Assembly (NCBI GenBank): GCA_027924585.1
Contig: BSBM01000606.1
Coordinates: 12,405,501-12,469,500 of the forward strand
From: Larix kaempferi
Lineage: Eukaryota; Streptophyta; Pinopsida; Pinales; Pinaceae
Direction of reading: 5' to 3'
DNA length: 64,000 nucleotides
Shown here: piece after piece, positions 47,653-59,330 of the stretch
How the letters are laid out: each line of letters starts with the position of its first letter
Position numbering within the stretch: position 1 is the stretch's first letter
Position numbers and translations under genes: made by a program
The notes under the pieces: model-generated
What the model was told of the DNA's origin: nothing
Database searches by the model: none
Seen by the model: the letters and a program-made list of their open reading frames with translations, nothing else

Positions 47653-47664
47653 CTCCCTCTTAAC
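47653..47664 (-). other. Polypurine tract of the copia element
   Basis: Minus strand GTTAAGAGGGAG directly before the 3' LTR. Short and not pure purine at its outer end. Confidence 0.6.
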
Positions 47665-47904
47665 TAGGAAGGTATTTCTCGACACAGATCTGCTAGACAA
47701 GTCTTCTTCTCGGGATCATCTTCATCGACGCATCATCATCACCATCGTCACTGCTGCTGCTATCTCAACCAATCTCTGACTCTACTTGTCATAGGAAGTT
47801 CTACAGAGCCAGTCCTTTTTCATACTGGATGTAGGCCCACCACCTGCAGGTCTTCGTCATCACTGGCGATACTGTGGAATCCTCAGTACTTATTACATGC
47901 GTCA

Positions 47905-48500
47905 CAAAACCTTGAAAGAGCATCCGAGGTTGTTATGAGCACACAGCTATACCTATAGGATCTCCCAGGGCCATATTATATGTGACCTCACCACAAAACC
48001 TCACAAGAGCATCCCAGGCTGTTACGAGCACACAGCTCTACCTATAGGATCTCCCAGGGACATATTATATGTGGTCACCACAAAACCTTGCAAGAGCATC
48101 CCAGGCTATTACGAGCACACAGCTCTACCTATAGGATCTCCCAGGGATAGATTATATGTGGTCATGGCAAAACCTCGCAAGAGCATCCTAGGACTTACTA
48201 CGGGCACACAGCCCAACCTATCGGATCTCCCAGGGACATATTATATGCCATAGGACAAAACCTCGAAAGAGCATCTGCCAGATATCCCAGGGCCAGATTA
48301 TATGCCATCGGAAAAACCTTGAAAGACTATCTGCAGATCTCCTAGGGCCAAATTATATGTCCTCCTAGAGCAAAACCTCGAAATAGCATTTGCCAGATAT
48401 CCCAGGGCCAGATTACATGCCATAGGAAAAACCTCGAAAGACTATCTACAAATCTCCCAGGGCCAAATTATATGCTCATCTGCACAACCTGATCCACGGC
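47905..48500. repeat. 87-89 bp tandem repeat in the copia 3' region
   Basis: The motif GGATCTCCCAGGG starts at 47958, 48047, 48134 and 48223, preceded by CACACAGCTCTACCTATA-like text and followed by ATTATATG and AAAACCT-GAAAGAGCATC-like text. Shorter, more diverged units continue to 48500 (GATATCCCAGGGCCAGATTA). Non-coding. Confidence 0.85.
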
Positions 48501-48559
48501 CATAGAGTATCAACCTGATACTCACCATACATCATCCTGATGTACACATGATCATCCTG

Positions 48560-49045
48560 ATCATCATCACTGCAACATCCTGCTGCATATCATATGGAGC
48601 AACATCCTAAAGCTCGTCCTCCATGATCATCTTGATCATACAATGCATCTACCTGATGCATACCAAGTATCTACCTGATAAATATCATCATACATGATCC
48701 ACCTGATCATACAGTGTATCCACCTGATACAAATACAAATACATGATACATATCACCATACATGATCCACCTGATCATACAATGTATCCACCTGATACAT
48801 ATACAGATACATGGTCCAAGAATACAACATGATGCATACATACATATACATATAAATGATCCAACTGATCATATCCAACATCTAACATGATGCGTACATA
48901 CATATACATATAAATGATCCAACTGATCATATCCAACATCCAACATTATGCATACATACATATACATATAAATTATCCAACTGATCATATCCAACATCCA
49001 ACATGATGCATACATACATATATAAATGATCCAACTGATCATACA
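48560..49045. repeat. ~58 bp tandem repeat in the copia 3' region
   Basis: TGATCCAACTGATCATATCC units align at 48858, 48916, 48974 (TTATCC variant) and 49028 (spacings 58, 58, 54), with CATACATACATATACATATA between. Diverged relatives with ATCCACCTGATACA extend left to about 48560. The minus frame at 48869-49081 is a translation of this repeat, not a gene. Confidence 0.85.
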
Positions 49046-49156
49046 AAGCAGAAACCAGAACATCATCCTGATGCTAATCATCCAGCGCTTACATCCACAA
49101 CCATGTGAAGGATCCTCCTTCCAACATGCTTGGAATGGCTTTAGAAAATGTGTCCA

Positions 49157-52100
49157 TCACTTCTTCCTCGAAGTGTCATCAATCTGAAGAACGCCAAGCC
49201 TCTCCCTGAAGTACTCGAACTTCACCATGGCTAGTGTCTTCGTCAGCACATCTGTAATCTGCTTGTCCATCGCAATATATAGGAGATTCACAGCTCCTCT
49301 CTGCACCATATCCCTGATATAGTGATATTTGATCTCTATGTGTTTCGAACTGTCATGAAACACTAGGTTCTCAGATTGCTTCACACAACTCTGGTTATCA
49401 CAAAAGATACCAGTAGCATCCAACAGGAGATCAAATAACTCAGACAGTAGCTTCTATAGCCATGCTGCCTCACAACTAGATGAACAGGCTGCAACATACT
49501 CTGCCTCAGCTGTACTCAGTGCTATGCAGGACTGCTTCCTGCTAAACCAAGAGATCACACCTGATTCGATACTGAAGCAGCACCCAGATGTGCTCTTCCT
49601 ATCTGCAGCACTGCCAGCCCAATCTGAGTCAACATAACCCTGTAGGTTAAACTTTTGATTTGCCTCATACTTGATCCCATAATCCACTGTACCCTTCAAG
49701 TACCTCAGAACATGCTTTACAACAACCAGGTGAACACTCCTCGGATCTATCAAGAACTGACTCAATGTGTTCACAACAAAGCAAATATCTGGTCTCGTGT
49801 TCGTCAGGTACATCAAGGACCCAATCATCTGACGATACATAGAGACATCAACTGGCTCAGATGAAGCATCACATAGAAGCTTCAGATTCGATGCCATAGG
49901 TGTGGCCATGGCCTTACAATCCATCATCCTGAATCTCTTCAGGATATCTATTGTGTACTTCCCTTGACCAAGGGAGATCCCACTTGCACTCTGCCACACC
50001 TCCATACCTAGGAAATAATGCATCATTCGCAAATCTTTCATATCGAACTCGGCAGCAAGCTTCCTCTTAGTATCTGCAATCAATCTGTCATCTCTTGTTA
50101 CAAATAAGTCATCTACGTACAGAAGTAGAATCACAGGATTCCCTTCCTCAACCTTGTAGTAAAGGTTGGAATCCGCTTTACTCTTGGTAAAGCCCAAACT
50201 AGATAGGAAACTATCCATCCTACCATACCAAGTTCTAGGAGCTTGCTTCAAGCCATACAAGGCTTTCTTCAATCTGCACACATATGACTCCCTGTCATGT
50301 ATTTCAAAACCAAGTGGTTGCTCCACATATACTTCCTCTTCAACTATGCTCCACATATACTTCATCTTCAACTACACCATTCAAGAAAGCAGTCTTGACA
50401 TCCATCTGGTGTATTTTCCAATTTATTGCTACAGCCAGGGCAAGTACTGTTCTGATGGAAGTATACCTGGCTACAGGTGCAAAAGTTTCTTCATAATCTA
50501 TTCCCTCTTTCTCAGAGAAGCCACGAGCTACGAATCTTTCCTTGTATTTGTCTACACTGCCATCTGCAGCATGCTTGATTTTGTAGATCCATTTGGAAGT
50601 CACAACAGACTTCTCTTTAGGTCTTGGGACAACATCCAAAACATCATTCTTCATTATTGATTGGTATTCCTCAACCATGGCATCCTTCCATTTTTTCTTT
50701 TCCGCTGCTTCTTCATAAATGGAAGGTTCTTTGTTCATAATGTCACAGAGTAAAGCAACATAGCTGGTATGTGATCTGGTTCTCTTCTTTGCTTTGTGTT
50801 CTTCTTCTAGAATGCCAAATCTTTCTGCATATTGAATGGGCTCTCTAGCCCATGCAGGTTTCCTCTTGTGAGAGTTATCCTCACGGGGTGGATCTACAGG
50901 TTCTTGCGGATCTTCAAACTCACGAACAACTTCTGGAATTGCTTCTGTCATGGTAGTGTCTTGAAATCTAGTTTCCTTAGGTTCTTCATAAACTTCGATA
51001 GGTGCCTTCCTTGATTTGATGAATGCTGTGTTTTCATCAAATGTTACATCTCTACTGACATCACTCTTATTGAACCCTGGAAAGTATGTTATGTAAGCCT
51101 TCGAGCTTTCACTGTAACCCACAAAGATACCCTTCTTTCCTGAAGGATCTAGTTTAGTCCTCTTTTCCTTTGGGACATGAGTGTATACTAGACAACCAAA
51201 TATTCTGAGATGGCTGACTTCAGGTTTCTTACTAGAAAAGACCTCTTCTGGTGTCTTGTTGTCCAATATCTTGTGGGGTGTTCTGTTCTGCACATATACA
51301 GTTGTTCTAGCTGCTTCTGCCCATAGATGCATAGGTAGATCCTGGTCATGCAGCATTGCCCTTGCTGCTTCCATGATAGTTCTGTTCTTCCTTTATGCAA
51401 CTCCATTCCGTTGAGGATTATAAGGAGCAGTCAACTCCCTCTTAATCCATGAATCACTACAAAGCTTCTTGAAGTCACCTGAGGTGAATTCTCCACCATT
51501 GTCAGATCTGAATTTTTTGATCTTCTTGTCAGTTTGATTCTCCATCAAGGTTTTGAATTCCTTGAACTTATCAAACACCTCATCTTTGTTCTTCAAGAAG
51601 TATACCCAAGTCTTCTTGGAGAAGTCATCAATAAATGAGACATAGTAAACATACCCACTTAGAGAACTGGATGACATAGGACCACATACATCTGAGTGGA
51701 TGATTTCCATGATATCTTTTTCCTTGCTTTCACTGCTTGGGAAAGCCTTCTTGGTGTTCTTACCTTTTGCACATCCTTTTCAAACACATTCATGTTTGGT
51801 TTTGATTTCAGGAAGACCCTCTACAGCCTTGCTTGCAATTGGAAGTGCTCTATAGTGCATATGAGCAAGTCTTCTATGCCAAAGTTCACTTGGCTCCATG
51901 GATTCGTGCACCATGGCATGTTCAGGTTGTCCCTTCAATTTATACAAACCTCCCTCTTGCTCTCCAATTGCTACTGCATCATCTATGGTCTTTCCCTTTG
52001 GCCACATTAGGACTTGGCCATCCACAAATGAAACCCTCATACCTTTTGCATCCAATGCAGAGATGGAGAGTAAGTTCTTCTTGAGCCCAGGTACATAAAG

Positions 52101-53221
52101 GACTTCTTTCATCTTTAAAGATTTTCCAGAATCTAGGTTGTAGGAGGCTTCACCACTTCCTTTGATTGGGTATTGATAATCATCCCCCCAAGTTTCACCT
52201 TATGGGGTGATTCATGTTCAGATAGATTCACAAAAGATTCCTTAAACCCAGTCATCTGTTTGGAAGCCCCACTATCAATCAACCAATCATTACAACCATG
52301 GGAGATAGTACCTATGAGAGTAGATATTAGAACATACTCTTCTTTACTTGATGAGTCATCATCACTATCATCACTTTCTTCCCTAGCCTTCTTCTTTGGA
52401 GGTTCATCATCCTCGGCAGCATGAGCATGGAACTTTCTTTTGCTGCCCTTCTTCTTCTTGTTGGAGTTGTTATTATCCCTTTTGTTCTTGGAAGAATCTG
52501 AAGCAAAGTGACCCTTCTCATTGCATGTGACGCATCTTAGATCCTTCTTATTCTTTTGATAGGATCTTTTGTAGCGAGAGTGCTTTTTCTTGGGATTGCT
52601 TCTGTTGGTGTGAGTTGCGAGAGCTTGATATTCACCTCTAATCTTTTCCTCACGAGCTACAAGTCTAGCTTCTTCTTGAGAGCATTCCTCCCATAGTTTA
52701 CTGAAAGAGATCAATTTCTTTCTTGCACAGATTCCTTGAATAAAGGAGTCCCATGACCTAGGTAGGCCATTTAGAGTGGTCATAACAACTTTACCATTCT
52801 CCACTACTTCACCCACAGCTTCAAGTTGTTCCTTGTTTTGAGAGACCTTGGAGAAGTAAGATTGAATAGTTTCTCCACTCAACATCTTGACCCCTTTCAA
52901 TTGATTCCGCAGAGTCATCTTCCGATTTATGTTCTTCCCTTCAAATAGCTTGGTCAAAGAGTCAAACATCTCCTTGGGTGTCTTCAGCGAAGACACATGG
53001 GGGATGAGATGGTCGTTGATAGAATCAGAAATTATTCTCTTTGCCTTAACCAAGTTCTTGTTATGCAATACCTTGGCCTCTTCATCCTCTGGGATAGGGA
53101 TGTCTTATTTTATATATGAGTCCAACTCATTCTATTCCAGGATTAACCCAATCCTATACTTCCAATCTCAGAATTTATCAGCCCCTTCAAGCTTATCCTC
53201 AAGCTTGGTGTGGTGAGACAT
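49157..53221 (-). pseudogene. Ty1/copia gag-pol polyprotein, broken by stops and frameshifts
   Basis: Starts at ATG 53221 (MSHHTKLEDKLEGADKF). In order: Gag (UBN2-type) with a degenerate knuckle CVTCNEKGHFASDS (last Cys replaced by Ser, about 52500-52540); protease WLIDSGASKQMTGF (about 52260-52300); GAG-pre-integrase LWHRRLAHMHYRAL (about 51870); integrase core with HSDVCGP and RSDNGGEF (51700-51480); RT with VKTAFLNG and LLYVDDLFVT (50400-50080); RNase H with YVDSDWAGSAADRKSTSG and ALSTAEAEYVA (49640-49490); C-terminus LLYIAMDKQITDVLTKTL. Breaks: stops at 53168-53170, 53132-53134, 53105-53107, a frameshift at the C run 52184-52189, stops at 51780-51782, 51393-51395 and 49454-49456, and a 28 bp duplication at 50321-50376 that shifts the frame in RT. 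Catalytic residues are otherwise retained. Confidence 0.95.
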
Positions 53222-53783
53222 CTTAAAGAGTACTTCAAATGGAAATAGAAAAGATTTAGGTCTTACCACTTGAAATGCTGAAAACTGGATGTGGTCCTGG
53301 ATTAGGGTTTGTCGAAAAAACCCTAAAAATTCAAAATGTGAATTTCAACTTTTTGAAAGGATAGAAAGATGCGCCTTGATGAGCTGATCAGCCCAGTGCA
53401 TTCAGAATTTGAGATCAGCAAAGTTTTACCCTTTAGATATGACTTTTTGTCCTCTCGGGTTCACTTGGGAGAGCCCTAAATTAGGGTTTGAGTTTCCAAG
53501 AGATCTACCCAGCCAAAAATCTTGATACAAAGCCCTAAACTTTGATTTTTGCAAGGAGCTTCCAGCTATGTCTTCAGATTCCAGAAATTCCTATTTTTGT
53601 GGAAACCCTAATTTTTAGGGCCAAATCTAAAAATGCTCAGAATTGAATTCTGATTGGACAGATAGATTCTCCTTGATGAGTAGAGTCAATCTACTATACT
53701 ACTTTTCCAAATCATGTAGAGAGAAACCCAATAAACAAGAAACTCAAGTTTCCGTCACTGCAAAATGTCTTCTTCTCAGGTTA

Positions 53784-53795
53784 GCTCTGATACCA
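53784..53795 (-). other. Primer-binding site of the copia element (initiator tRNA-Met)
   Basis: Minus strand TGGTATCAGAGC, the classic plant copia primer site, directly adjoining the LTR. Confidence 0.95.
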
Positions 53796-54398
53796 TGTTA
53801 AATTTCGAGCATTAATTCACAATACTCTTGGATCTTTATTGAGAGAATAACATATACAGTATATCAATTCATAACAATCACAATAAGCATGACAAGCATC
53901 ACAAGAATCAAAAGCATGAGAGACAAGAGACACAGTGTTTCCGTGGTGAAAACCCTAAGGTGAAAAACCCCACAACTTCCTCAGAGATAGAGAGAGAAAT
54001 CGCTCAACCAAAGTACAACCAAAATACACTTGAGATAGTCTCCTAGAGAAGATGATCCTCCTCCTCACTAGTGTGCCACTTTCTGAGTGAGAGAAGTGTG
54101 ACTTTCCGAATGATACAAATAGAGATCTCCCGATCTCTATTTATACTAACTTGTTTGCCCAGTTACATTATGGGGCCGACTTGTCTATCTAGATACATCC
54201 ACAATATAATATATATTTCAGGGCTGACCCCACACATGGTGGTCTAATTACCCATCGGCAAGTACACACACTTGCGACACTTGTCAATCCACATGACGAC
54301 ACTTCCTTATAGAGGAATAACACATCTCTAATAAGGGTACAATAAATATATATGAAATAGATAGATGAAATACATTCCGAAGTTACATATACATCAAC
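53796..54398 (-). repeat. Right LTR (5' LTR) of the copia element, 603 bp
   Basis: Begins TGTTAAATTTCGAGC and ends ACATCAACA. It is 12 bp longer than the left copy because of a local duplication (GATAGATGAAATA, about 54358-54371). The TATA-like box on the minus strand lies near 54136-54147. Confidence 0.95.
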
Positions 54399-54403
54399 AT
54401 GCA

Positions 54404-54639
54404 GGCCACCCGATAATTTGAAAAGATTTATCGTATTACAAATGGAATTTATATGCATTGAATAGATGGAAACCTTAATTAAGCTTAGACAATTATTGGA
54501 CAACAAGCTCGACAAATCATATAGAGATCACAAATACAACTTATTAAAGATTATTAATTGGATTGTTTCTTATCTCTTCTTTTCCATGAGACCAAAGCAT
54601 TTTGACCGTAACTAAATGGATACCTTTCCTTTGTTAAAA
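54404..54639. other. Short flank right of the copia element; nothing recognised
   Basis: A/T-rich, no gene or repeat seen. Continues the sequence interrupted by the copia insertion. Confidence 0.5.
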
Positions 54640-55570
54640 ATTTCCATGCAATGAAGGGGTGGCCGACCCTTCTTGTACCAAGTATTCTTTTCATAATAGT
54701 TCTAGACTACAAGAAGGGTCAGCCAATAATAGTTCTAGGTGAACTCCTGGATATAGGTGTTCACAATTTTATACTAAACAAAGGGGCAGTCGATACTTCC
54801 TATCGGAGGTCGGAAGTCGGGATAAATATTTTTTATATGTTAAAACTTATCCAATCTTCGTTCCCCACTCTTTACTATGGAAGTCAGGAGTCAGGAATTG
54901 CTATCCCATCCTGCAATCTGCATTCTGGGTTGCGGGATAGTGGAATTGATGGAACGTTTTAAGAAAATTAGGTATCTGCAATCCGCAATATATTTGCGTC
55001 TTCGGAAAAGATGATGAATCCTCATGCGGGGTGCAAGAAGGGTCGGCTGACCTTTCTTGTGCCGAGTATTTTGTTCAAAATATTTCTAGGCTGCAAGAAG
55101 GGTCGGTCGATCCTTCTTGTGTTCACCATTTTGGATACAAGTGAATTATAACATATAGGTGTCTACAGTTCTCTACTAAATGAAGGGGTGGCCGATTCTT
55201 CTTGTCACCAGTAGGGATAAATATTGTTGATATGTTATAACTCAGCCAATATACCGATCCCAACTATTCATCGCAGAAGTTGGAAGTCTAGAATTGTTGT
55301 CACATCCTAGGCGGGTTGAATAGTTTTACCATTCACTCATAAATGAAGCGTCGACCGACCTTTCTTCTGCCCATTATTCTGTTCAAAATAGTTCTAGACC
55401 GCAAGAAGGGTCGGTCGATCCTTCTTGTGTTCACCATTCTGGATACAGTATAGGTGAATGGTTGGATATAGTTGCTCACAATTTTATAATAAACGAAGGG
55501 GAAGCCGATCCTTCTTGTCGGAGGTTGGAAGTTGGGATAAATAATATTGCTTATATGTTATAACTTAGCC
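54640..55570. repeat. Palindromic-module tandem repeats, right block (three units)
   Basis: Three units of about 300-380 bp, each with three palindromic modules in fixed order: type A (GAAGGGTCGGCTGACCTTTC, near 54651, 55036, 55347), type B (CAAGAAGGGTCGGTCGATCC followed by TTCTTGTG, near 54711, 55095, 55401), type C (GAAGGGGTGGCCGATTCTTC, near 54780, 55182, 55494). Type B is followed by TTCACCATTCTGGATAC and type C by GGATAAAT-ATT...TATGTTATAACTTAGCCAAT. No coding frame. Confidence 0.85.
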
Positions 55571-55883
55571 AATCTCTGTTCTATGATGAAGTTTGCATTA
55601 ATTTGGAAGAAAGAACATTGACAATATTTAAATGTGTGGATTAGATCATATAAAATGAATTATAACTCAGATATTATAGTCAACTATGAGGTAAAGCGAT
55701 AAGATGGTGTAACATGAAATACATTCACAAAAGAGAAATTAAAGAATGAAGAAAATAACAACATGTGAATCTCAGTTTTGGATGTACTTGTACTTCTGTT
55801 CTTCTTTAAAATCTTCAAAAATTTTTACGTCGCTGTATTTTTTTCTCTCGGATCCAACCCCTATTACTTTGTAAAATAAAAAT
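55571..55883. other. No gene recognised
   Basis: A/T-rich spacer between the palindromic repeats and the coiled-coil coding remnant. It may hold the 3' end of that gene, but no polyadenylation signal could be singled out. Confidence 0.4.
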
Positions 55884-57632
55884 TTATACAAAACGTTCTT
55901 TGAATTCTTCGCCAAAAAGAGAAATTTCAAAGAAATCTATCTGATCTAAGACTTGGGCAGTTAACAAAGGAACTGCGACATCATTTAAAATTAACACACC
56001 TGAATATTTATTCCCGACATAACCTATGTTTTGGTTTCCAAAATCTTTCAACAATTTTCCATTGCTCTTGAGTTGGGATCTCATAATCCATAATTTATTT
56101 CACCATCACCTCCAATTCTATGCATTTTGTGTAACATACATTTGGAAGACCCTTCTTAATCATTACAAATTGTTTAAGTATTTCAAAATCATCGGTCAGT
56201 TTATCAATTATTGTCTTTCTAGTTAATCCTTTGACCAAACCTTCAAATTTCAAGTGATCCATACAAGCCTGTACTATCAAACTGTGATGATTTTCTTAAG
56301 CCATTAATTTTCCATCGACACTCCAAAAAAATGGTAGACCACATTCAAAAGGCCCCATAAATAATTCCTTAAAATTTTGAACTTCAAGGACCATATGTTG
56401 CGCCATGTCTTCTACTTCTTTAACACGATCATGCTTGCCAATAACTCTTCTTGCCGAAATGATGATTGATGGTCTGTCTTTGATTCCAAAACTCTGCATA
56501 TCTAATTGGGTTAGATTTTTTAACAAACTATCTGTATTTCGAGCTGTTTCTGAAGGCCTTGTGCGTAATGTCTCGTTTTCCACTTTACAACTCTAGAGAG
56601 CTATGTTTTCTATAGCATCTTTATCTGCTATAAAATTCAGACCAGAATTTGGTGACTTCCATTGATATCACATCCCATATAAGGTGTTTAGCTCTATGTA
56701 ATGGAACCCGACCTGTCAATTTATTTTTTAATTCATCAACTTTCTTTTGCAGTTGATTTCTATCACTCAAAGCCTTTATCTTTGCTCCAGAATTTCGAAT
56801 TACTTCCTCTTTCAACTTCTGGTTTTTTGCTTTCAACTCTTATATCTCTACATATTTTAGACTAATTTGTGACATATAACTGGTCAGTTCCTCTATGGAG
56901 GACTCTTGCATTTTTCCTTCACCCGTACATAGAGATTGATCCCCTCGCTTCTTTGGCGCTTGCACAGTTTCAATTTGATTGCTATTCAACAATGGAATTT
57001 GTGACAACAATTCAATCCTTTGTTTTTCCCAAGCATTCTTTTCATCTTGTAACTTTAACATTTTACCTTTGTGATTCATCATTTCTTGATATATGGATTC
57101 CTTTTCTTGTTGTAATGCTTTCAACTCTGGAGTCTGCACATGTTGATTATTTGGCACCTTCAATTTTTTCTTGAGAATTTGAATGGAATTTTCTTGTTCA
57201 TCAATGATCCTTTTGGTACACTGGTTGTTCCTTGGTTCAGCTCCCACGGTTACAAGGTCCACTTGTATTCTTCTGATCTGGATCGAATATGCTTTGTTTT
57301 CTGCCTTCTCTTGCCTCAGTTGACTTTATAGCTTTGCTATCATAGACTGCAATTTAGAAATTTTTAAAGTGAATTGCAATAAATTAGAATACAGGACATC
57401 TCATGTTTGTTTATGCAATTGAATCTTATCTGGTATATTAATCGCATCAAGCTTAACTTCCATTTCAGAAACTTTCTCATCGTTCACCACTGCAAACCTT
57501 ATAGAGTTTCTTCCTGGATCTGTAGCTGTAAGGAGGGAAAATTTTTGCTTTGCCAACATTCTTACTTGAGGGTACAATTTTTTAGTTTCTTCGGACGAGT
57601 GCTTCCTCTTTGATGTATGTTGTGAAAGCACA
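55884..57632 (-). pseudogene. Decayed coding sequence with coiled coil, family unknown, cut by a gypsy LTR
   Basis: Minus-strand frames follow one another with few stops: 57632-57401 (SKRKHSSEETKKLYPQVRML; FAVVNDEKVSEMEVKL), 57370-57263, 57262-56840 (IIDEQENSIQILKKKLKV; LKALQQEKESIYQEMMNHKG), 56836-56621 (AKIKALSDRNQLQKKVDELK), all in one phase, then 56583-56296 (DRPSIIISARRVIGKHDRVK) and 56280-56095 in a second phase, and 56084-55884 in a third. The first half has strong heptad character; the second half (LIVQACMDHLKFEGLVKGLT, CMDH...KQFVMIKKGLP) looks globular. Total about 570 codons. The 5' end is cut at 57634 by the gypsy LTR, so the N-terminus should lie beyond the window. No match to a known transposon domain came to mind. 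It may be a host pseudogene or an accessory transposon protein. Confidence 0.5.
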
Positions 57633-57633
57633 T

Positions 57634-59129
57634 TGTTGGAGCCAAGGCCGCAGCTATGGTAAATGCTGCGAATTTTGAGGAAAAAGCAAAAGTATGGAAG
57701 AGAAAGTGCTAAGTTTTGAATAAGCGCCAATTTTGGAACAGAAGCAGACGGTGCGCAGTACGGTGCCAGATGGATAATCTCAGCGCAGATTACGGACCGG
57801 AAATCGCGGAGCTCGCGCGCACGTCAGAAGAGAATGAAGGTAGCTGAGTGGAAAGCCCAGCTACCACAATCAATGAAGCAATGGAGTAGAGGGCTCAGCT
57901 ACCCTCATTAAGGATAAGTACAGAAGTTATGGTTGCTCGGACCAAGGAGGAGCAATGGACCAAAGCATTGAAGGCAAAGGACAAGGCGCCCATACCCGTA
58001 AGCTGCACCAAAAATCATGGAGCCTGTAGGAAGCGGCGACATGACTGCAAGCGGCGCCTACAGTACACCTAGCCATGTGCGTGGTTAGGGTTTTTGGGGA
58101 TTACTGCTGGGAAAGGCCCACAGTTTTGTAAAGGTGCGACCGCCATGGCCACCTATATATATGTATAATTGTGAAGGGTAGATGTTAGTTGGTTAGTCAG
58201 TTAGTTAGTGAGTCAGTTAGCTAAGCCTATGAGTGAGCTAGCTAAGATAGTAGATACCAGATGTAAGAAGGATTGATCGAGTTGATCATCCTCTGTTACG
58301 ATCTTGTTGATTGTTTTCTACCGTGTTGCTAGAAAACAGGAGTTAGAGCTGGTTAGCAGTGAAGCTAATCCTTGAGTTGCAGACAGTATGAGTCGACGTC
58401 TGAACTATTGTAATCTCTGAAGAGGAAGAGACTAGATCGAGAGAAGGGCTCCCAGCTGTGTGCGTGGAGTTTCCTGGAAATATCTAAGGCTGCAGCTGTG
58501 TGCGCAGCATATTGTATAAGTCCATCATTTTCTGGTTAATATAAGATACTCCCGTGGACGTGGATTTCCCCGTGGAGGTGGACTTCATATTTCTCGTTGT
58601 TGTGATGTTGTGATTGAAGTGATTGCCTGTTTTAAGTTTACTAATAGCGTATACAGGAATATTGCATTATCTTTATGAGTGTGTTGAGTAAGTTCTTGAA
58701 GCTTCCTTGGGAACTATAATCGTTAAGGGTCGAAGGAATCGGTAAGACGACGTCGCCGTTGCGATAGGATAACTTCTTGCTGCGACGGGCATGCAAGTGA
58801 CTACGTATAGAATATCAGCGCAGAGGATAATTGGTCCTAACGCAGGGGTGGAAGTACCGCACAGAGAAGCTGCTGAGCAGGAGCTAGAGTGTCGCCGCAC
58901 TCATAAGTCTGAAGAGGGGTCAGACATTCGCCTTAGAGGAATCGTCGAGAAGGAAAGAACAGTCTCCGCGTCGCCTAGGTTAAGGAAACCTGATTCCTTA
59001 GCCTCCCCATAGCCACTTCGGGTGAGACCTCGAGCTGCCGCGCAGCTCGTTGCCGAGAGGGCCAGTGCGCCAAGGGGTTTTGTTGCTGCGCTTCATTAAA
59101 ACCCGGGTCTGTCCAAAAAGTAGCCAACA
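57634..59129 (+). repeat. 5' LTR of the gypsy element, about 1,496 bp
   Basis: Begins TGTTGGAGCCAAGG and ends TAGCCAACA, an inverted TGTTGG/CCAACA pair. A TATA-like run (CACCTATATATATGTATAAT) lies at about 58150-58170, followed by a GTTAG-rich stretch (TTAGTTGGTTAGTCAGTTAG) to 58240. G/C-richer than its surroundings. The 3' copy is not in the window, so the right boundary rests on the TG...CA rule and the primer site. Confidence 0.7.
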
Positions 59130-59330
59130 AATGGTTCCGTTGCCTTATGACTTCTTGATCATGTCACTTCCGTTGCCTTGTGAGTTGTTACTATGAGACT
59201 TGCTATTTGTGCGTCGTAGAAGATTATTGCTGAAGCCAACAAATGGTTCCGTTGCTTTGAACCCTGTTGTTGAGCCAACAAATGGTTCTGTTTCCTTGAG
59301 ACTTGCTCAGCTAACAAATGTGTTACTGGA
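59122..59330 (+). other. Primer-binding site and repeated LTR-end/primer-like motifs
   Basis: Directly after the LTR comes TGGTTCCGTTGCC (59132-59144), the probable primer site. The junction text AGCCAACAAATGGTTCCGTT recurs at 59234, as AGCCAACAAATGGTTCTGTT at 59273, and weakly at 59309; a partial CACTTCCGTTGCC lies at 59166. The tRNA could not be assigned. Confidence 0.6.

Larger units (their letters stand above)
47062..54398 (-). mobile_element. Complete but mutated Ty1/copia retrotransposon
   Basis: Paired LTRs (47062-47652 and 53796-54398) with TG...CA ends and a perfect target duplication TGCAG (47057-47061 and 54399-54403). The primer site at 53784-53795 and a purine tract next to the left LTR give minus orientation, as does the gag-pol frame (49157-53221). 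Domain order Gag-PR-INT-RT-RNase H is that of Ty1/copia. About 1.5 kb of tandem repeats separates the pol stop from the 3' LTR, which is long for a copia element. By eye the LTRs differ at about a dozen sites in their first 160 bases, so it is not a recent insertion. Confidence 0.95.
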
